This document shows, in pieces, positions 10,810 through 22,935 of a DNA stretch of 64,000 nucleotides. Numbering within the stretch: the first letter of the stretch is position 1; each line of letters begins with the position of its first letter. The position numbers and the translations under genes were made by a program. The notes beneath the pieces were generated by a model. It saw only the letters and a list, made by a program, of their open reading frames with translations. It made no database searches and was not told the origin of the DNA. The stretch is from Schistocephalus solidus (Eukaryota > Platyhelminthes > Cestoda > Diphyllobothriidea > Diphyllobothriidae): positions 1 to 64,000 of the forward strand of contig WEDG01011796.1 in assembly GCA_017591395.1 (NCBI GenBank), given 5' to 3'.

Positions 10810-10966
10810 CATATTTGCTTTTGTTCCCAGTTCCGCTGTTCATTGTCAGCTTGCGTACATTCTTTTCGGGTTGAAAGTATATGATATATAACTTTGGTGC
10901 GAAGAGGCATACCAAAGTAACCGTAGCACTTAAGCTGACTGCCACTGAAAGTGTTGAAACTTGAAT
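10810..10966 (-). CDS. mGluR: Metabotropic glutamate receptor, exon D: transmembrane helix 7 and start of tail
   Basis: Encodes residues 353-404 plus the first base of codon 405. [18 protein letters not shown] is helix 7; it corresponds to the family's 'IQTTTLTVSMSLSASVSLG'-like block. [14 protein letters not shown] (376-389) is the conserved end of helix 7 followed by the HPE-type motif, here QPE, at the membrane-cytoplasm boundary. The acceptor is TTTACAG and the donor GTAACA at 10809. Length 157 nt is 52 codons plus one base, phase 1. Intron C/D is 3174 bp and carries the long inverted-repeat element; intron D/E is 2446 bp. A reading that ignores the donor stops after 15 further residues, so splicing is needed to give the long tail. 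Confidence 0.95.
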
Positions 10967-11871
10967 CTGTAAAGACAAAAACGAGCATTATCAGACGGGT
11001 CACAATGTTTACCCGCCTATATAGACGACCTAAAGTACGACCCTCAATGCAATTATTTATAAAGCCGGTATATAAATATGCCATTTTGTTTAGTTTACAA
11101 AATGCTCCCCTGAATGCCGGGAAGCGTAATTATATGTAAACTGAATTTTGGCAATGCGTTATAGGTGCATGTCGCCTGCGTGGGTGGGACAACTTTCAAC
11201 CCATAGCAAGACAAGCTTGCAGTTCCTTTAGGGGAAATTGCTCCGACGTCAAATGTTGTGCCTGCATATTTGACCATACATATAAGCTAACAGCTCATAT
11301 CAGTCTGACAGATTAAATGCACCGCAGAAAAAGCAATTCGAAACTGATAGGACAGGGAGATTAAATTCGTTAGAGGGATTTGACCGGAGATTGAAAGCAA
11401 CAATAAGAAAGAGGGAGGGATCTTAGTCATTTTCACTGGGAACATTAGTAATGTCAAATAGATATTTGCTTTAAATATACCTTTCTCCATTGATGTTTGT
11501 CTCACATACCAGCTGGTGCCATAACACATTATGCATCACGCTTAACATCCATTTATTTCTTGTTTGTTTAACCGACGAGAACAGGCAATCCAAACTAAAA
11601 TAGTGTAGTGAATTACTGGAGAGGTGACGTGCTTTAAAGTGGGATTTCCAGATAAACTAGCACGAATGATGGAATTTTCGATTTGCGTCCAAAACACATC
11701 TCGTAATGGACGTTACGCAAGCACACAAGAGGTAAGTTTATAGTTTATGGTCAATTTGTGAGCACGAAATATCCGCGAACTTAAAACATGGCTTATTAAT
11801 TACAAAATAAATTATCTTACATTAATAGTAGAGAAAATGCGATTCCCAAATTGTACGTCAGAAGAAGAAAA

Positions 11872-12981
11872 AGGTATATTTTTTGTCTGACGTTAAGAGT
11901 AGTTGTTTCGTCTACTCATCTTCAGAGACTGAAGAGTCATGCTCACAAATCCCGTGATATGTCACTGTTTGCATTGTTCCTGGCCTATCAATACTGCTAC
12001 ACACGCGAATGCACGAGCGTCAGTTGGCCACACGAAGGTTGCACCGAAAATTAGAGGTGGCAATCCATGCTTCACAGATGGGTCATGCCTGCAACTTTGA
12101 CGCCTCCGAACTTGTGGGCCGAGGTGACGGCTACACATCAAGACAGACAAAAGCTGCCTGGAGGCCTACCAAATGCTCAGTCAAACGCCAAATTAATCAA
12201 CCTGCCCCCTATCTGATTTTAGGAACCTTCCGGTTAGGAGACCGTCACGGCATGGAACAACCGGAGCCGCCAACTATCTCCGCGGTCAACGACGGTTGGG
12301 GTAGAACAGCGCAAAGTGAGACACCGGCCGTTGCGGCACTGCAGGGGTCCACAGGGGTGACGGCGGCTGGCGGAGACCAAGCCAAAGTGTGACGCGGCAG
12401 CCAACCAAAGTCGACGCGACAGAACAGGTGATGGGCGAGGGGGGTGGCTGTGAGCACACAAGTGGGACGCAGCGCACAGCCAGTGTTGACAGGCCACGAC
12501 AGTTCGACCATCGTAGTCCGACGATGTCCACCGTATGCTCCATGGGAAAGTGGAGCGGGGACGGTGACTTGCGCGTGATTTAGTTTAAAGTGATAGTAGA
12601 CTTGCGCTGCATCTCCCGCACTCTCTCCTCCTCCCCCACCTGAGCCCGGTGTCAAGACAGAGTCAAGAAGACCGGAGGCGGGAGAGGGCGCAGGTGGCTG
12701 GCGCGGCTGGGTCCCCTAAGTCCTAGCCGCCCCTAGGCGTGCCACCACACCTCCATGTTCAGTATTTGTTATGGGAGCGTAACCCGAATAACGCTTGCCG
12801 TGCACTAATGTGGCCCCCGTGTTGGTTCAATGCATCTACCACGTGGCCCGTTAAGGGGGCAATGACAGGCCAGGAACAATGCAAACAGTGACATATCCTG
12901 GGAGCTGTGAGCCTCACTCTTCCACCTCTAAAGATGGGTAGACGAAACAACTATTCCAAACGTCAGCCAAATAATATACCT
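11872..12981. mobile_element. 1.1-kb non-autonomous element with about 119-bp terminal inverted repeats
   Basis: 11872-11990 and the reverse complement of 12863-12981 align without gaps over about 119 bases with scattered mismatches; the inner 30 bases (GATATGTCACTGTTTGCATT and onward to CTGGCCT) are identical. The interior (12000-12860) is GC-rich with overlapping open frames on both strands but no transposase motif. Pieces of the interior recur inverted at 31265-31560 and directly at 55265-55400. I see no clear target-site duplication. The right end abuts a (CTT)16 tract. The structure fits a MITE-like or foldback DNA transposon within receptor intron C/D. Confidence 0.8.
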
Positions 12982-12995
12982 CTCGTGGTGAATGC

Positions 12996-13043
12996 GTCTT
13001 CTTCTTCTTCTTCTTCTTCTTCTTCTTCTTCTTCTTCTTCTTC
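12996..13043. repeat. (CTT)16 microsatellite
   Basis: Sixteen perfect CTT triplets, 15 bp beyond the right end of the inverted-repeat element. The left flank of that element has a short GAA run (about 11861-11870), the complementary repeat. Confidence 0.97.
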
Positions 13044-14140
13044 GGACATTATAATATCTGTGAATTGGGGTGCCGTCTAAAGAAACCTAATGCAGTGCAG
13101 TTATTTTGTAGCGACAGATATGAAAGTATCATAATGAGATCCGCAATGTTTCTGGCAGCGTGTTTCTGTTCCCTTGACTGAACATAAATAAAAATTGATA
13201 AACTTCTAATAGCTCTCATTAGTACCACAAAATGTTGGAAAGGAAATTAAACTTGTAAGGAGTAAAAACTTTGTTTGCCCATGCTTGAAAAATGTCTGAC
13301 TATAGATGCAAAGTCACTAATGAAAATCAAGTCCAAACTAATTACTTTGGGTTTAGTTTCCATCCTTAGGAAAACACGTACGTCTTCGAATTTTCCGATC
13401 GTACAAAAAACGGAGACAGTGTTAAACGTTTTGATGTATGCACATTACTGTTCCGATGATATGCTATGTATCTCATATTTTGCGCAGATTAAAGTGGGCT
13501 GTATTGGAGAATGATAATAATTTAATGAATATAATTTAAATTGGATTGTTCCAAGAATTAATTTACACTAGTAAAAACGATGGAAAATATGAAAACCACC
13601 AAGGTGAAAAACATGCACATTCGTTCCAGGAAGAGTTTTTACATGTTCTTATTTCATTATTACATTAGACGGTTCATAGCACGTCATAAAATGCATATTC
13701 TTGAACATCGAACAAGTCTGCTACTGCAATTTCACCAGAAGTTTCTTTTATGTAAAATGGACTAACGTAGTGGACTATATTAAGTAGTGTTTAGCATTCG
13801 CAAAGTCTCTGCCGGCCCAGTCGGTAAAGAACCTGAAGTGAATTCGGCATGCCGCTAGTTCGTTCGTTCTTGGCCACGTATACACTGGCTATAAGAACGT
13901 CATATTCCCATTCAATACGGTACTAAATCTGCTTAAAATTGTTTGCAGGTTAATTACTTCCTTCCAGAGTTTGAAACTCACCTTTGGGCAGTATCAAACC
14001 TGAAGTGAGAATTGGAACACGAGTGGCACAAGCATCACTAACATCACTTTTGACTTAAAATGAAAGTATAAAATAGCTAATGATACCTAAAAGGACTTAT
14101 TTTTAAATCAACAGAAAACATCGACGCAATCTATCCTTAC

Positions 14141-14827
14141 CTCGAAATTACTCATGGTCGCAAAGTAGATGGGTACAAATGCCAGCCAGATTATGCAGGT
14201 CGTATACATGGCGAATCCGATGAACTTTGACTCATTAAAGTTCTCTGGAATGCAACGTGTTTTCACAGCATAGATTGTACAGACGACGATCAAAAGCATT
14301 ATGTAGGCTAACGAAGTCATCAAACTGCTGTCCTTAATAGCGCATCTGAGCACAAGGAAGTTGGACTGAATCGGATCGATGCGGGTGGCTGGGGGGTCAA
14401 ATCCCAGCCAAATAGCTGATAAGGCAAACTGAAGGCCGATGAGACCACCAGCGATAGCCAACTGCGAACGCGGCGAAATGAACGCTGGCCTCTTTGCTGT
14501 TCTCTTTGCGGCGTCAAATATGCGGGCCAATCGGTTAGTTTTTGTCAAAAGGGAGGCGTACATAATTGCAAATCCCAGTCCAATGCCAACACGCTGAATA
14601 CCGCAAGCCGCAGGATTCGGTTCAATGAGCAGCAACAGAGAAGATAAATAACAGAGAAGGCAACCGGACAGCAGAAGGTAAGTTAGTTCCCGACCGGTTG
14701 CCCGCACAATGGGCGTCTCGGAGTATAAAGCCAGCGTCACAATAACACCAATCGTTGCCAAGATCCCAATGCAGTTCAAAATCATTGGTATAATTGCAAA
14801 CCAGCTGTTAGGCTTAATATAATGAAG
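14141..14827 (-). CDS. mGluR: Metabotropic glutamate receptor, exon C: transmembrane helices 1-6
   Basis: Encodes residues 124-352 (229 codons, phase 0 at both ends), the core of the heptahelical domain. Approximate helices are TM1 133-157, TM2 170-190, TM3 199-221, TM4 244-265, TM5 291-311 and TM6 325-346. Family signatures include TPIVRATGRELTYLL (162-176), LLTKTNRLARIF (216-227, second intracellular loop), FISPRSQL (239-246), CTIYAVKTR (306-314), FNESKFIGF (320-328) and MYTTCIIWLAFVPIYF (330-345). C198 at the top of TM3 and C285 in extracellular loop 2 are positioned for the conserved class C disulfide. The acceptor is a TTTTCAG site and the donor GTAAGG at 14140. These motifs identify a glutamate-type receptor rather than a GABA-B or calcium-sensing receptor. 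The G-protein coupling group cannot be fixed from this fragment. Confidence 0.97.
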
Positions 14828-15576
14828 CTGAAAACGCAGAAAAAGATAGAATGCTTAAAATTCAAAATGACGACCTTCAGAACAACGCATTCAATGACCA
14901 AAAAGAAGACATTTCTTTTCATAAAGTGAATTCTATGAAAATCTTTCAAAGGTAGCAATATTAAATGAAGGCTAGTTTTTAAAGTTCCAACTGTTAAAGA
15001 GAAACAAACCACCCACGTAAACGACATCACATTTAGCTAACAGATGTTTATACAAATACAAGCAATAAGCTGACATTCGATTCGGAGCGTTCTTCGGGAT
15101 AAATATTCACGGCAATAATGACTGTGACTAGATATATACGTTATAAAGTTAATGTTGTCCACCCTTTTCCAATAATGAGGCAACGTGTGTGTGTGCTAAA
15201 ATTTCGGCAGTCAACAATTAAATCTAACAAGATTAATGGTTAATCATAATTTTACTTAATATGTCATCATTTTCTTTATTCTAAGACACATAAGAACATC
15301 AAATAGAAAGAAAAATTATGTGCTTCCTGTCTTTTACATGGACAAAAACCTGCCGGAAACCAGTTGTAGAACAGATTATAAGACCTGAAAGCTGGAACAT
15401 TTTTTTCCGGTTGTCAACTGAAAACCGGAAATAAACCAACCCTTAGAATGAGTTAAGTCGTTATGTCAGGGGTTAGTTTATGACATCATGATTTACATTA
15501 ATCCAAATACAGTGAATTTTTAAATTTAACTATTTAGAATATTGAAAAACCATATTGAATAAGACAATTGCATCTT

Positions 15577-16166
15577 CAAAAGACGATTTGGTGAGCATAC
15601 GCGCTGCTTTTAATAGCCTATCTTCAAGCCAGTACAGTTATAGGGAACGTTGGGACTTAGTAAAAAATTTAAAACAGGAAATCGATAATTTTCGTTTGTT
15701 TGTGAAAGTGTATTTTGTAAGAGGTATGTATAGGGGAAGGACGATAAGAAACAGTGTTAGGTGGCAGTAAGCATTTGGTAGAGGCATTCTGGGGGAAGGA
15801 GAGGAAAGAGATGGAGCGGAGGAATACATTTAAGTGAATAATGGCCATGCTAAGCACGGAGGTTGTACGAGGTTCTTTTTGTGCGCTTAATACCGGCTTC
15901 TTCAACCTAATTGCAGTCACTTCTGCTGCTGCTAGTAGAGGTTGACCCAGTGGCTTGGGGTAGCTTGGTGGGACCTTCTAAATTACACGGAAAGCTTTGC
16001 TGGCGTCCGCACTATGCCCGGAGTCAATAATATGTACAAGGATGGCGCTGTTTATGCTTTTGAATTCCCCGTTTATCAGTCAGGCTGTAAGGCGCCGACT
16101 CATACGACCGATGTACCCTGCTCCACAGGAGCAAGTAAACGAGTAAGCGCACATGGAGGTGGTTTA
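15577..16166 (-). mobile_element. Penelope-like element copy 2: GIY-YIG fragment and 3' end, decayed
   Basis: The minus strand from 16166 reads SMCAYSFTCSCGAGYIGRMSR, then a stop and a small deletion where REHPAW stands in copy 1, then GEFKSINSAILVHIIDSGH, KAFRVI, a stop, and KVPPSYPKPLGQPLLAAAEV. The sequence down to about 15577 matches the 3' flank of copy 1, including the AAAAGACGA and GAGCATACGCGCTGC stretches. It is 5'-truncated inside the endonuclease. It lies in receptor intron B/C on the same strand as the gene. Decay is more advanced than in copy 1. Confidence 0.82.
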
Positions 16167-16671
16167 ATGGTGAAACATTTACAGGCTACCTCACTGATTT
16201 TGGTAACCATTAAACATAAACAAATTTTAGTTTATTATTGTAAGGTGAACTCTCCTACAATTCATAGTAAATTTTTTATGAACGATCAAATTATCAGAGA
16301 AACTTCTGGGAAGTAGAAAATATAAAATAGCAAAATAAAAACAAACCAGAAAAAAACCAGAAAACTGCAGCAAAGTAATCCGAATGTGTGGTTAGAAAAT
16401 TTTTTAGAGCTGAGCATGAGACAAGGATAATTACGATAACAAGCTCAAAGTGCAAAGTATAATAAATGCGACAAAAAATGTTACTGGTTGATACCAACGA
16501 CCAAACTGCCCATGAACTATGCTAAACATTTAACCTAAAGTCACCTACTGGAAAACGCTTCAAATTAGTTTTCTACGAATCCACTGGCATTGTAGAATAA
16601 GGTCTGCATCTTTTAGGACATATTACTTGGCATTATTACAGTCATTGAAAATTCAATTAAATATCACCATC

Positions 16672-16993
16672 ATGCAAAGGGTTGCTGCAAGTAAAATTTA
16701 CATGAGGTCTATTTTGGCCTGAACGATCACACAGTTTTCCATCTTTTCTTTAGGTGAAAAGGAACGTCAAGCCATTTTCAAATAACAAATGCGTCAACAG
16801 AATTACTGGATCTTTTCATCAATTTTCCATCTCCAAATGAAAGAAATCAGTACACTGACTACTGATAGCTTCAACGTATTTTGCAAAAACACCAGCTGTA
16901 ATGACGGCGGATGAAAAGAAAAAAACCTTTGTGTAAGTTTTTAAAATTCCAATGTCAATGTCCTGATGTGTGCTCCTGAGAGCTAATTTTACG

Positions 16994-17031
<38 letters not shown>

Positions 17032-17401
17032 TATGATATAATATAGATAATGTCTAAACATAAGGGCAAGCGCAGATGCAAAGGGTTCCTGCAAGTAAAA
17101 TTTACATGAGGTATATTTTGGCCTGAACGATCACACAGTTTTCCATCTTTTCTTTAGGTGAAAAGGAACGTCAAGCCATTTTCAAATAACAAATGCGTCA
17201 ACAGAATTACTGGATCTTTTCATCAATTTTTCCATCTCCAAATGAAAGAAAATCAGTACACTGACTACTGATAGCTTCAACGTATTTTGCAAAAACACCA
17301 GCTGTAATGACGGCGGATGAAAAGAAAAAAACCTTTGTGTAAGTTTTTAAAATTCCAATGTCAATGTCCTGATGTGTGCTCCTGAGAGCTAATTTTACGC
17401 T

Positions 17402-17432
<31 letters not shown>

Positions 17433-17803
17433 ATTATATAATATAATATAGATAATATCTAAACATAAGGGCAAGCGCAGATGCAAAGTGTTCCTGCAAG
17501 TAAAATTTACATGAGGTATATTTTGGCCTGAACGATCACACAGTTTTCCATCTTTTCTTTAGGTGAAAAGGAACGTCAAGCCATTTTCAAATAACAAATG
17601 CGTCAACAGAATTACTGGATCTTTCATCAATTTTCCATCTCCAAATGAAAAAAATCAGTACACTGACTACTGATAGCTTCAACGTATTTTGCAAAAACAC
17701 CAGCTGTAATGACGGCGGATGAAAAGAAAAAAACCTTTGTGTAAGTTTTTAAAATTCCAATGTCAATGTCCTGATGTGTGCTCCTGAGAGCTAATTTTAC
17801 GCT

Positions 17804-17852
<49 letters not shown>

Positions 17853-18224
17853 TATAATATAATATAGATAATGTCTAAACATAAGGGCAAGCGCAGATGC
17901 AAAGGGTTCCTGCAAGTAAAATTTACATGAGGTATATTTTGGCCTGAACGATCACACAGTTTTCCATCTTTTCTTTAGGTGAAAAGGAACGTCAAGCCAT
18001 TTTCAAATAACAAATGCGTCAACAGAATTACTGGATCTTTTATCAATTTTCCATCTCCGAATGAAAAAAATCAGTACACTGACTACTGATAGCTTCAACG
18101 TATTTTGCAAAAACACCAGCTGTAATGACGGCGGATGAAAAAAAAAAACCTTTCGTCTAAGTTTTTAAAATTCCAACGTCAATGTCCTGATGTGTGCTCC
18201 TGAGAGCTAATTTTACGCTTATAA
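16672..18224. repeat. Tandem array of four 404-416-bp units with internal (TA)n
   Basis: Units start near 16672, 17076, 17481 and 17897, each beginning ATGCAAAG and running to ATTTTACGCTTATA. The first three then continue through (TA)n and a junction containing ATCTAAACAT or GTCTAAACAT and AAGGGCAAGCGCAG; the fourth stops at ACGCTTATA. Units are nearly identical outside the TA tract, which explains the length differences. The open frame at 17627-17902 spans the TA tract and is not a credible gene. The array lies wholly in receptor intron B/C. Confidence 0.95.
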
Positions 18225-18229
18225 AGCAG

Positions 18230-18910
18230 TATTTTTGAAGTTATTCTTATGTATCGTTCTGCGCCCGTACACCAGCCGACAGGGAAGGTGCCCTACAACA
18301 ACACCGGGGCTCAGATCAGGGCAGCACACACGGCAAAAGCTGCACATGGGAGTTTGGTGACAAGCCGCACCAGCCATCTGTGCCAAAACCCTCATCAGAT
18401 GGCACACCAGCTCAGGTACTTGCCTTTGAAAGGGCAAAAAGAGAGAGAGAGTGTGCGATTTAGACCCTTGAGACTTCATTTTTGTGGGGCACTCAACGCA
18501 TATTCTAATTAGAAACGATTGCAGTCACCTCAAAACTACTATTGGATGCAAAAAGCCGTAGTTTGGAAGACTGCAGTCTGACGGGATAACTCAGTCCTGT
18601 CAGGGCGGAGAGCTAGGCTGCAACGGCTCTTTAATGTGGCCCATATGTCACCCAGAATCAGTTGGGATCCGAACCGCCCTTTGTTGATCCTGCCAACAGG
18701 TAACCCATCGTAGGCAGACTGAGCGTGCGTGTAAAGGACTGATAGGCTGTTCAATTTCATCAGCCAGTGAACCTAACCCCGCCTTCGATCTACGAGACTC
18801 TGTAACGACCCGAGGCTTATGTGGACGGCGGAGACGGGGTGGCGGTAGATGCTGCATCTGAGCCCACCAGTTTGCGGGCTGCACGATATAAGTAGTCATT
18901 CGCAACGTTC
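18230..18910. repeat. GC-rich repeat-like islands
   Basis: Two adjacent GC-richer patches (about 18250-18490 and 18540-18900) follow directly on the tandem array and contrast with the AT-rich intron. Open frames occur on both strands, but none resembles a known domain or exon. They probably derive from dispersed repeats; the family is not identified. Confidence 0.45.
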
Positions 18911-21661
18911 CAACGGTATAAAACTAGGAAATTCGAACACAAATGGGGAAATAAATATTCCATTCCAATTTCATAAAAAAGGAATAAATTGCTTCACTAT
19001 TTATTTTGCTATGAAGATCAAAGGGGAAATTACGAAAATCTGGCACATAAATCGAGCTACTCTCATGATAAGTATGATGCCTTTGTGGTATTTGAATGCA
19101 GTTCTTTAGATGAGTAACGAAAGTAAAAATGCTGTCCTAGTTTAAACTGAAGAAAATGGTTAGTTTAAGTGCTAGGCTAATCGAAGGCAAGTCAAGATAA
19201 CAAACAAAGTTAAGAGGTTGTACAAAATATCAAAACAGTTAACTCTATCCTCAAGGCAAATGCGACTTAATTTAAATATCATAAAATGGTCCAAATTGGT
19301 CTGCCAGATGGTGTTCCGGGAGCGTAGGGATATTCTTTTTTCCAGCATCTTTACATTTCACTGATCTTGGAGAATATTAATCTTTGTTTAATTGATCTCT
19401 GGCAAAAGTTCAAAAAACTATAGCAAAGTAAAAAGGAAAGGATGAACAAAACTCCTTACATCGTTATAAGTTTTTTGAATCAATTTTATTGAACTACATC
19501 ATCCGTTTCTCTTTCGAGGGAAATTTTCTACGCAATATTGGATGTGGAGCTAACATCAGGAGAATTAAGATTGATTCAATACGCAAGTGCAGCATTTAAA
19601 ATTTGTTCCCATTATTTGAGGCAATGAGCACAAGAGAGGAAATTTAAACAAACAACGATTACATTGCCCGTCAATTATCCTCTAAGCATGCGTCAGGTTC
19701 TAAAAAGGATTAAAGTAAGCAAGAGGCAGTTTAAGCTTTAGGTGAAGCCAACGTCAATTCAAGAATCTGATTTTGTAGATCCCACACGTTATGTACTCAG
19801 GAATTTTTAGAAAGAATGAACTTTCTGCACAAGCAACGTTTTAAATCTCTGGCTTATGCTGCAAATCGCACTGCCGTGTTAAGATGCCACGTTTACAAAG
19901 GTATTATTTTTAAAACTACTTATAATACTTGCACCAGGAATTAAATGTGCCAAAGTATTAATAATACTTAATATAAATCAACAAATTTTGATGAACATGA
20001 AAGTCATACAGTCCCTGTTAAAATATTGATTTGCTTTATTTACAAACGCCGAATTTAGAATAAATCTATGGTTTTTATTATGTCCTGTACAAAGTATTTC
20101 AAATATCTGCTACATCTGTTATATAAAGTTGACAAAATTCAATGTGATCTGCATCTTTTGTATTTGTATGTTGCAAGGATTTGTCTGCCAGATTCTAAAA
20201 ACAATTAAATAAGATTTAGGTACTGCATGGCAATAGCATATCAAGAGGTATGAGTTACTTGTAAAGGACATTTGAGTTTCCACCGATTTTAAACTGGTAT
20301 CCTTGTTTGAATAATGGTACCTATCTACTGAGTTAAAATTCGCTTGTGAAGTTTTTTAAAATTGTTCATTTTTTCAAACATCATGATAATATTAAAACAA
20401 TTTATTTAATGAAATAGGTTGATGTGCTCTTAGCGGTTTTGAATTCGCAAAACACTCATTTATTACTGCAATACACAGTTTCCTTTACTTAATTTGACCC
20501 CAAATGTAAACCTATGCGTTGTAAATAGGAAAATTTAAATATAAATGAACACAAATAACAGTGATGCGAAGGTGAAAAATACTAAAAGCGTTTTTGAACA
20601 CACAAGACTAATGGTGTCCTAAAACTCTCCACTTTCCTCTCGCTATCAGAAATCCCGGATTGCCACTTGAACTGAAATTACGTTGCAAATCCTATTTTCA
20701 AACATCCTAAAAAACCCAGTTGACTACATTTTCGTGTTTTAATTTCGTGAACAAGGTGGACTATACGCACCAAGTCACTTATTATTGCCCAGTGAGAAGT
20801 TCTGAGTGAGGCTTCCAAAGATTTTATTTGCGGGTTTAGATTGCCATTTTCTTCAGTGAATGTAATAAAGTTTTTTCAAGTTCGTTCTCCTTCGGAATTG
20901 ATGAATTCAATTTGAAGATTGCTGTATAGGAGAAGCAAGACTTTGAAAAACATTGACGTTAAAGCCTGTTAATTTTAAATTTTGCAGGACATTCAAGCAT
21001 TTCTTTAATGAGCAGAAATGTCGTGTACACTGGTATCTATAATATTGTCCGGAAATAAGAGTAGGTCACTGCTTTATCAATTTCGATTCGTTACTCTAAT
21101 GACGAAGACATTATAAAAAGGTCTCTCATTTATGCACGTAACTGTTTTTCTCCAACATGGACTCCTAGAGTGAGCCAATTTGTCTGTTCAATTAATTACG
21201 CTGAGTTTGGAAGGCAATCCATTATGCCTTCAACACGTTTGCATTTTGAATGCTTCTAACGCGAGGCCATGTAAGACAAGAACCCAGTCTTTGTACGGAT
21301 TAAAAGAATAGGATTAATATTTTCTACTTCTGTTCAAGACGAACCTGGAATTAGATTATGAAGTATGGGGCTTCTGAAAATTAGTACCAACACTTACTTA
21401 AGGCCACATGCAACTGCATATCGTAAATTATACTTTCAGAATATGTATATAAATTTTATTAGTCCATGGTTAAATTTAAATATCCAAGTTGGAAGAAACG
21501 GAAGGTTTCTCAATTGCAAAAGTAGTTTAATAATCGTCAGCTTTTTCTCGTCATTCAAACTGCAGTCGTTATCGTAAAATTTAAATGGCCAACATTTTAA
21601 TAAGAAAGTCTTTTTTTATCGCAGATGAAATGCAGGAGTTAAAGAGTCTACCAGTACCTAC
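18911..21661. other. Receptor intron B/C, plain AT-rich part
   Basis: No repeat, RNA gene or extra exon recognised. Open frames such as 21365-21577 (plus) lack any family resemblance. Confidence 0.6.
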
Positions 21662-21818
21662 CTTTAAGCGCTCACAAATAGTTCTGTTTGCTGTTGGCCA
21701 GTATTGATCCGGGCAGGTCTCGCAGGTGGTTAAATTTATAATTATCTGATTTGCCTGACACTCTTCGCAGGTCCAACAGCACTGTTGCTTCTTACTGTAT
21801 TGCCGAACTGATCCGAAG
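21662..21818 (-). CDS. mGluR: Metabotropic glutamate receptor, exon B: cysteine-rich linker
   Basis: Encodes residues 72-123 and finishes the proline codon split from exon A. The spacing is family-typical: CC (84, 85), CxxC (88, 91), CxxC (103, 106) and a last C119. With C66 and C70 from exon A this makes the full set of nine linker cysteines. CETCPDQYWPT matches the conserved 'C-x2-CP-x2-W' part of vertebrate and invertebrate receptors. This domain couples closure of the ligand-binding module to the membrane helices. Two N-glycosylation sequons are visible, NLT (99-101) and NRT (115-117). The acceptor is CTATAG and the donor GTAGGT at 21661. Length 157 nt is one base plus 52 codons, ending in phase 0. 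Intron A/B is 1117 bp and intron B/C 6834 bp. Confidence 0.95.
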
Positions 21819-22935
21819 CTATAGAAAAAATGCGTTTAAATGCTCACTGCCATTTCGGTGTATGTGTTATTTCATATATTTAAAGGACTGTTTGTCAGTT
21901 ATCTTAGAAAATATTTGTGAGTTTGTGTAATCCGAATAAACAGCTTTGCAACCGGATGTACTTAGTAAACTAATTATAAATGAGGCCTATAGGCAAAGAT
22001 ATGAAACATATATAGTGATATAACGTTAAATTGCCAAAATGTAATCAATTAGGCCGGAGGAAAAGCGGAATTGAACTTGCAGCAGCAAAAGGGTAAAATG
22101 TTTTCAGTCGAAGACCACAAGACAGCCGTTTAAAGCAATATTTATATTTTAATGATATTAGAAAAACTTTAATGAACATCACAATGTGAGGCAATTTTGT
22201 AAATTCTGACTTCTTATAAAGTATATAAGCAACCCACTAAGTGCGAAATCCTAATGTTTGAATACAAATTTATTCAGATGTGGCAATTAGTGTCATAAGT
22301 AACGCAGTCCTCTGCTTATTGAATACGTATTCAAACACGCACAAGGTTAATTTTATATTTCCGTTTCAGTGACCGTAAGCTTCATTTAACAAACCGTTTG
22401 CCACGTAATGTGTAATGTGTACATTAAAATACCAATAATCTAAAAAGGTGAATAAAAACACCATGCCTACCATTAATTTCTTGAAGGGCCAAAAGACACT
22501 AATGAAGGTCAACTACGCGAATAATATATCTTTTCAATGTTGACACATTGAAGAGGAAAAAGTTAAACTCGTTGGCGCGATTAAAGTTCACAAGTTTGCA
22601 CGATTCTGCATGAACAATTAAAGATATATACAATTCACAAGGTATTTTTCTACCATCAGAATGGTCAATATTTAGTGCAGATTGGGTTATGTTCATGTTA
22701 AACAATTTAGTTTGGATGATTTGCAATCTTTTTTTATAAAAATACAACCGAACCGCTAATGCCCATGTGTGAAAAATATTTATGCTTTGATAATTTGCAG
22801 TACACTGCGGGAAAAGACAACAATATGAGAGCTTTTATTAGCAATGGTAATTAAAAGCATTTTCAGCCACAAATATCTTGAATAGTAAGGAAAGCTCTCG
22901 AAACCTCTGGGATGAACATCTTGGGTAGAACTTAC

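Noticed and set aside
12009..12655. Overlapping GC-rich open frames on both strands
   Set aside because: Long frames are expected by chance in GC-rich DNA; no domain or transposase motif, and they lie inside a non-autonomous inverted-repeat element.
17627..17902. 91-codon minus-strand open frame
   Set aside because: It runs through the TA tract (Tyr-Ile repeats) of a tandem unit and the other units do not keep the frame.
16672..18224. CRISPR-like array
   Set aside because: Units are over 400 bp with no unique spacers, in a eukaryotic intron; this is a minisatellite-like tandem duplication.
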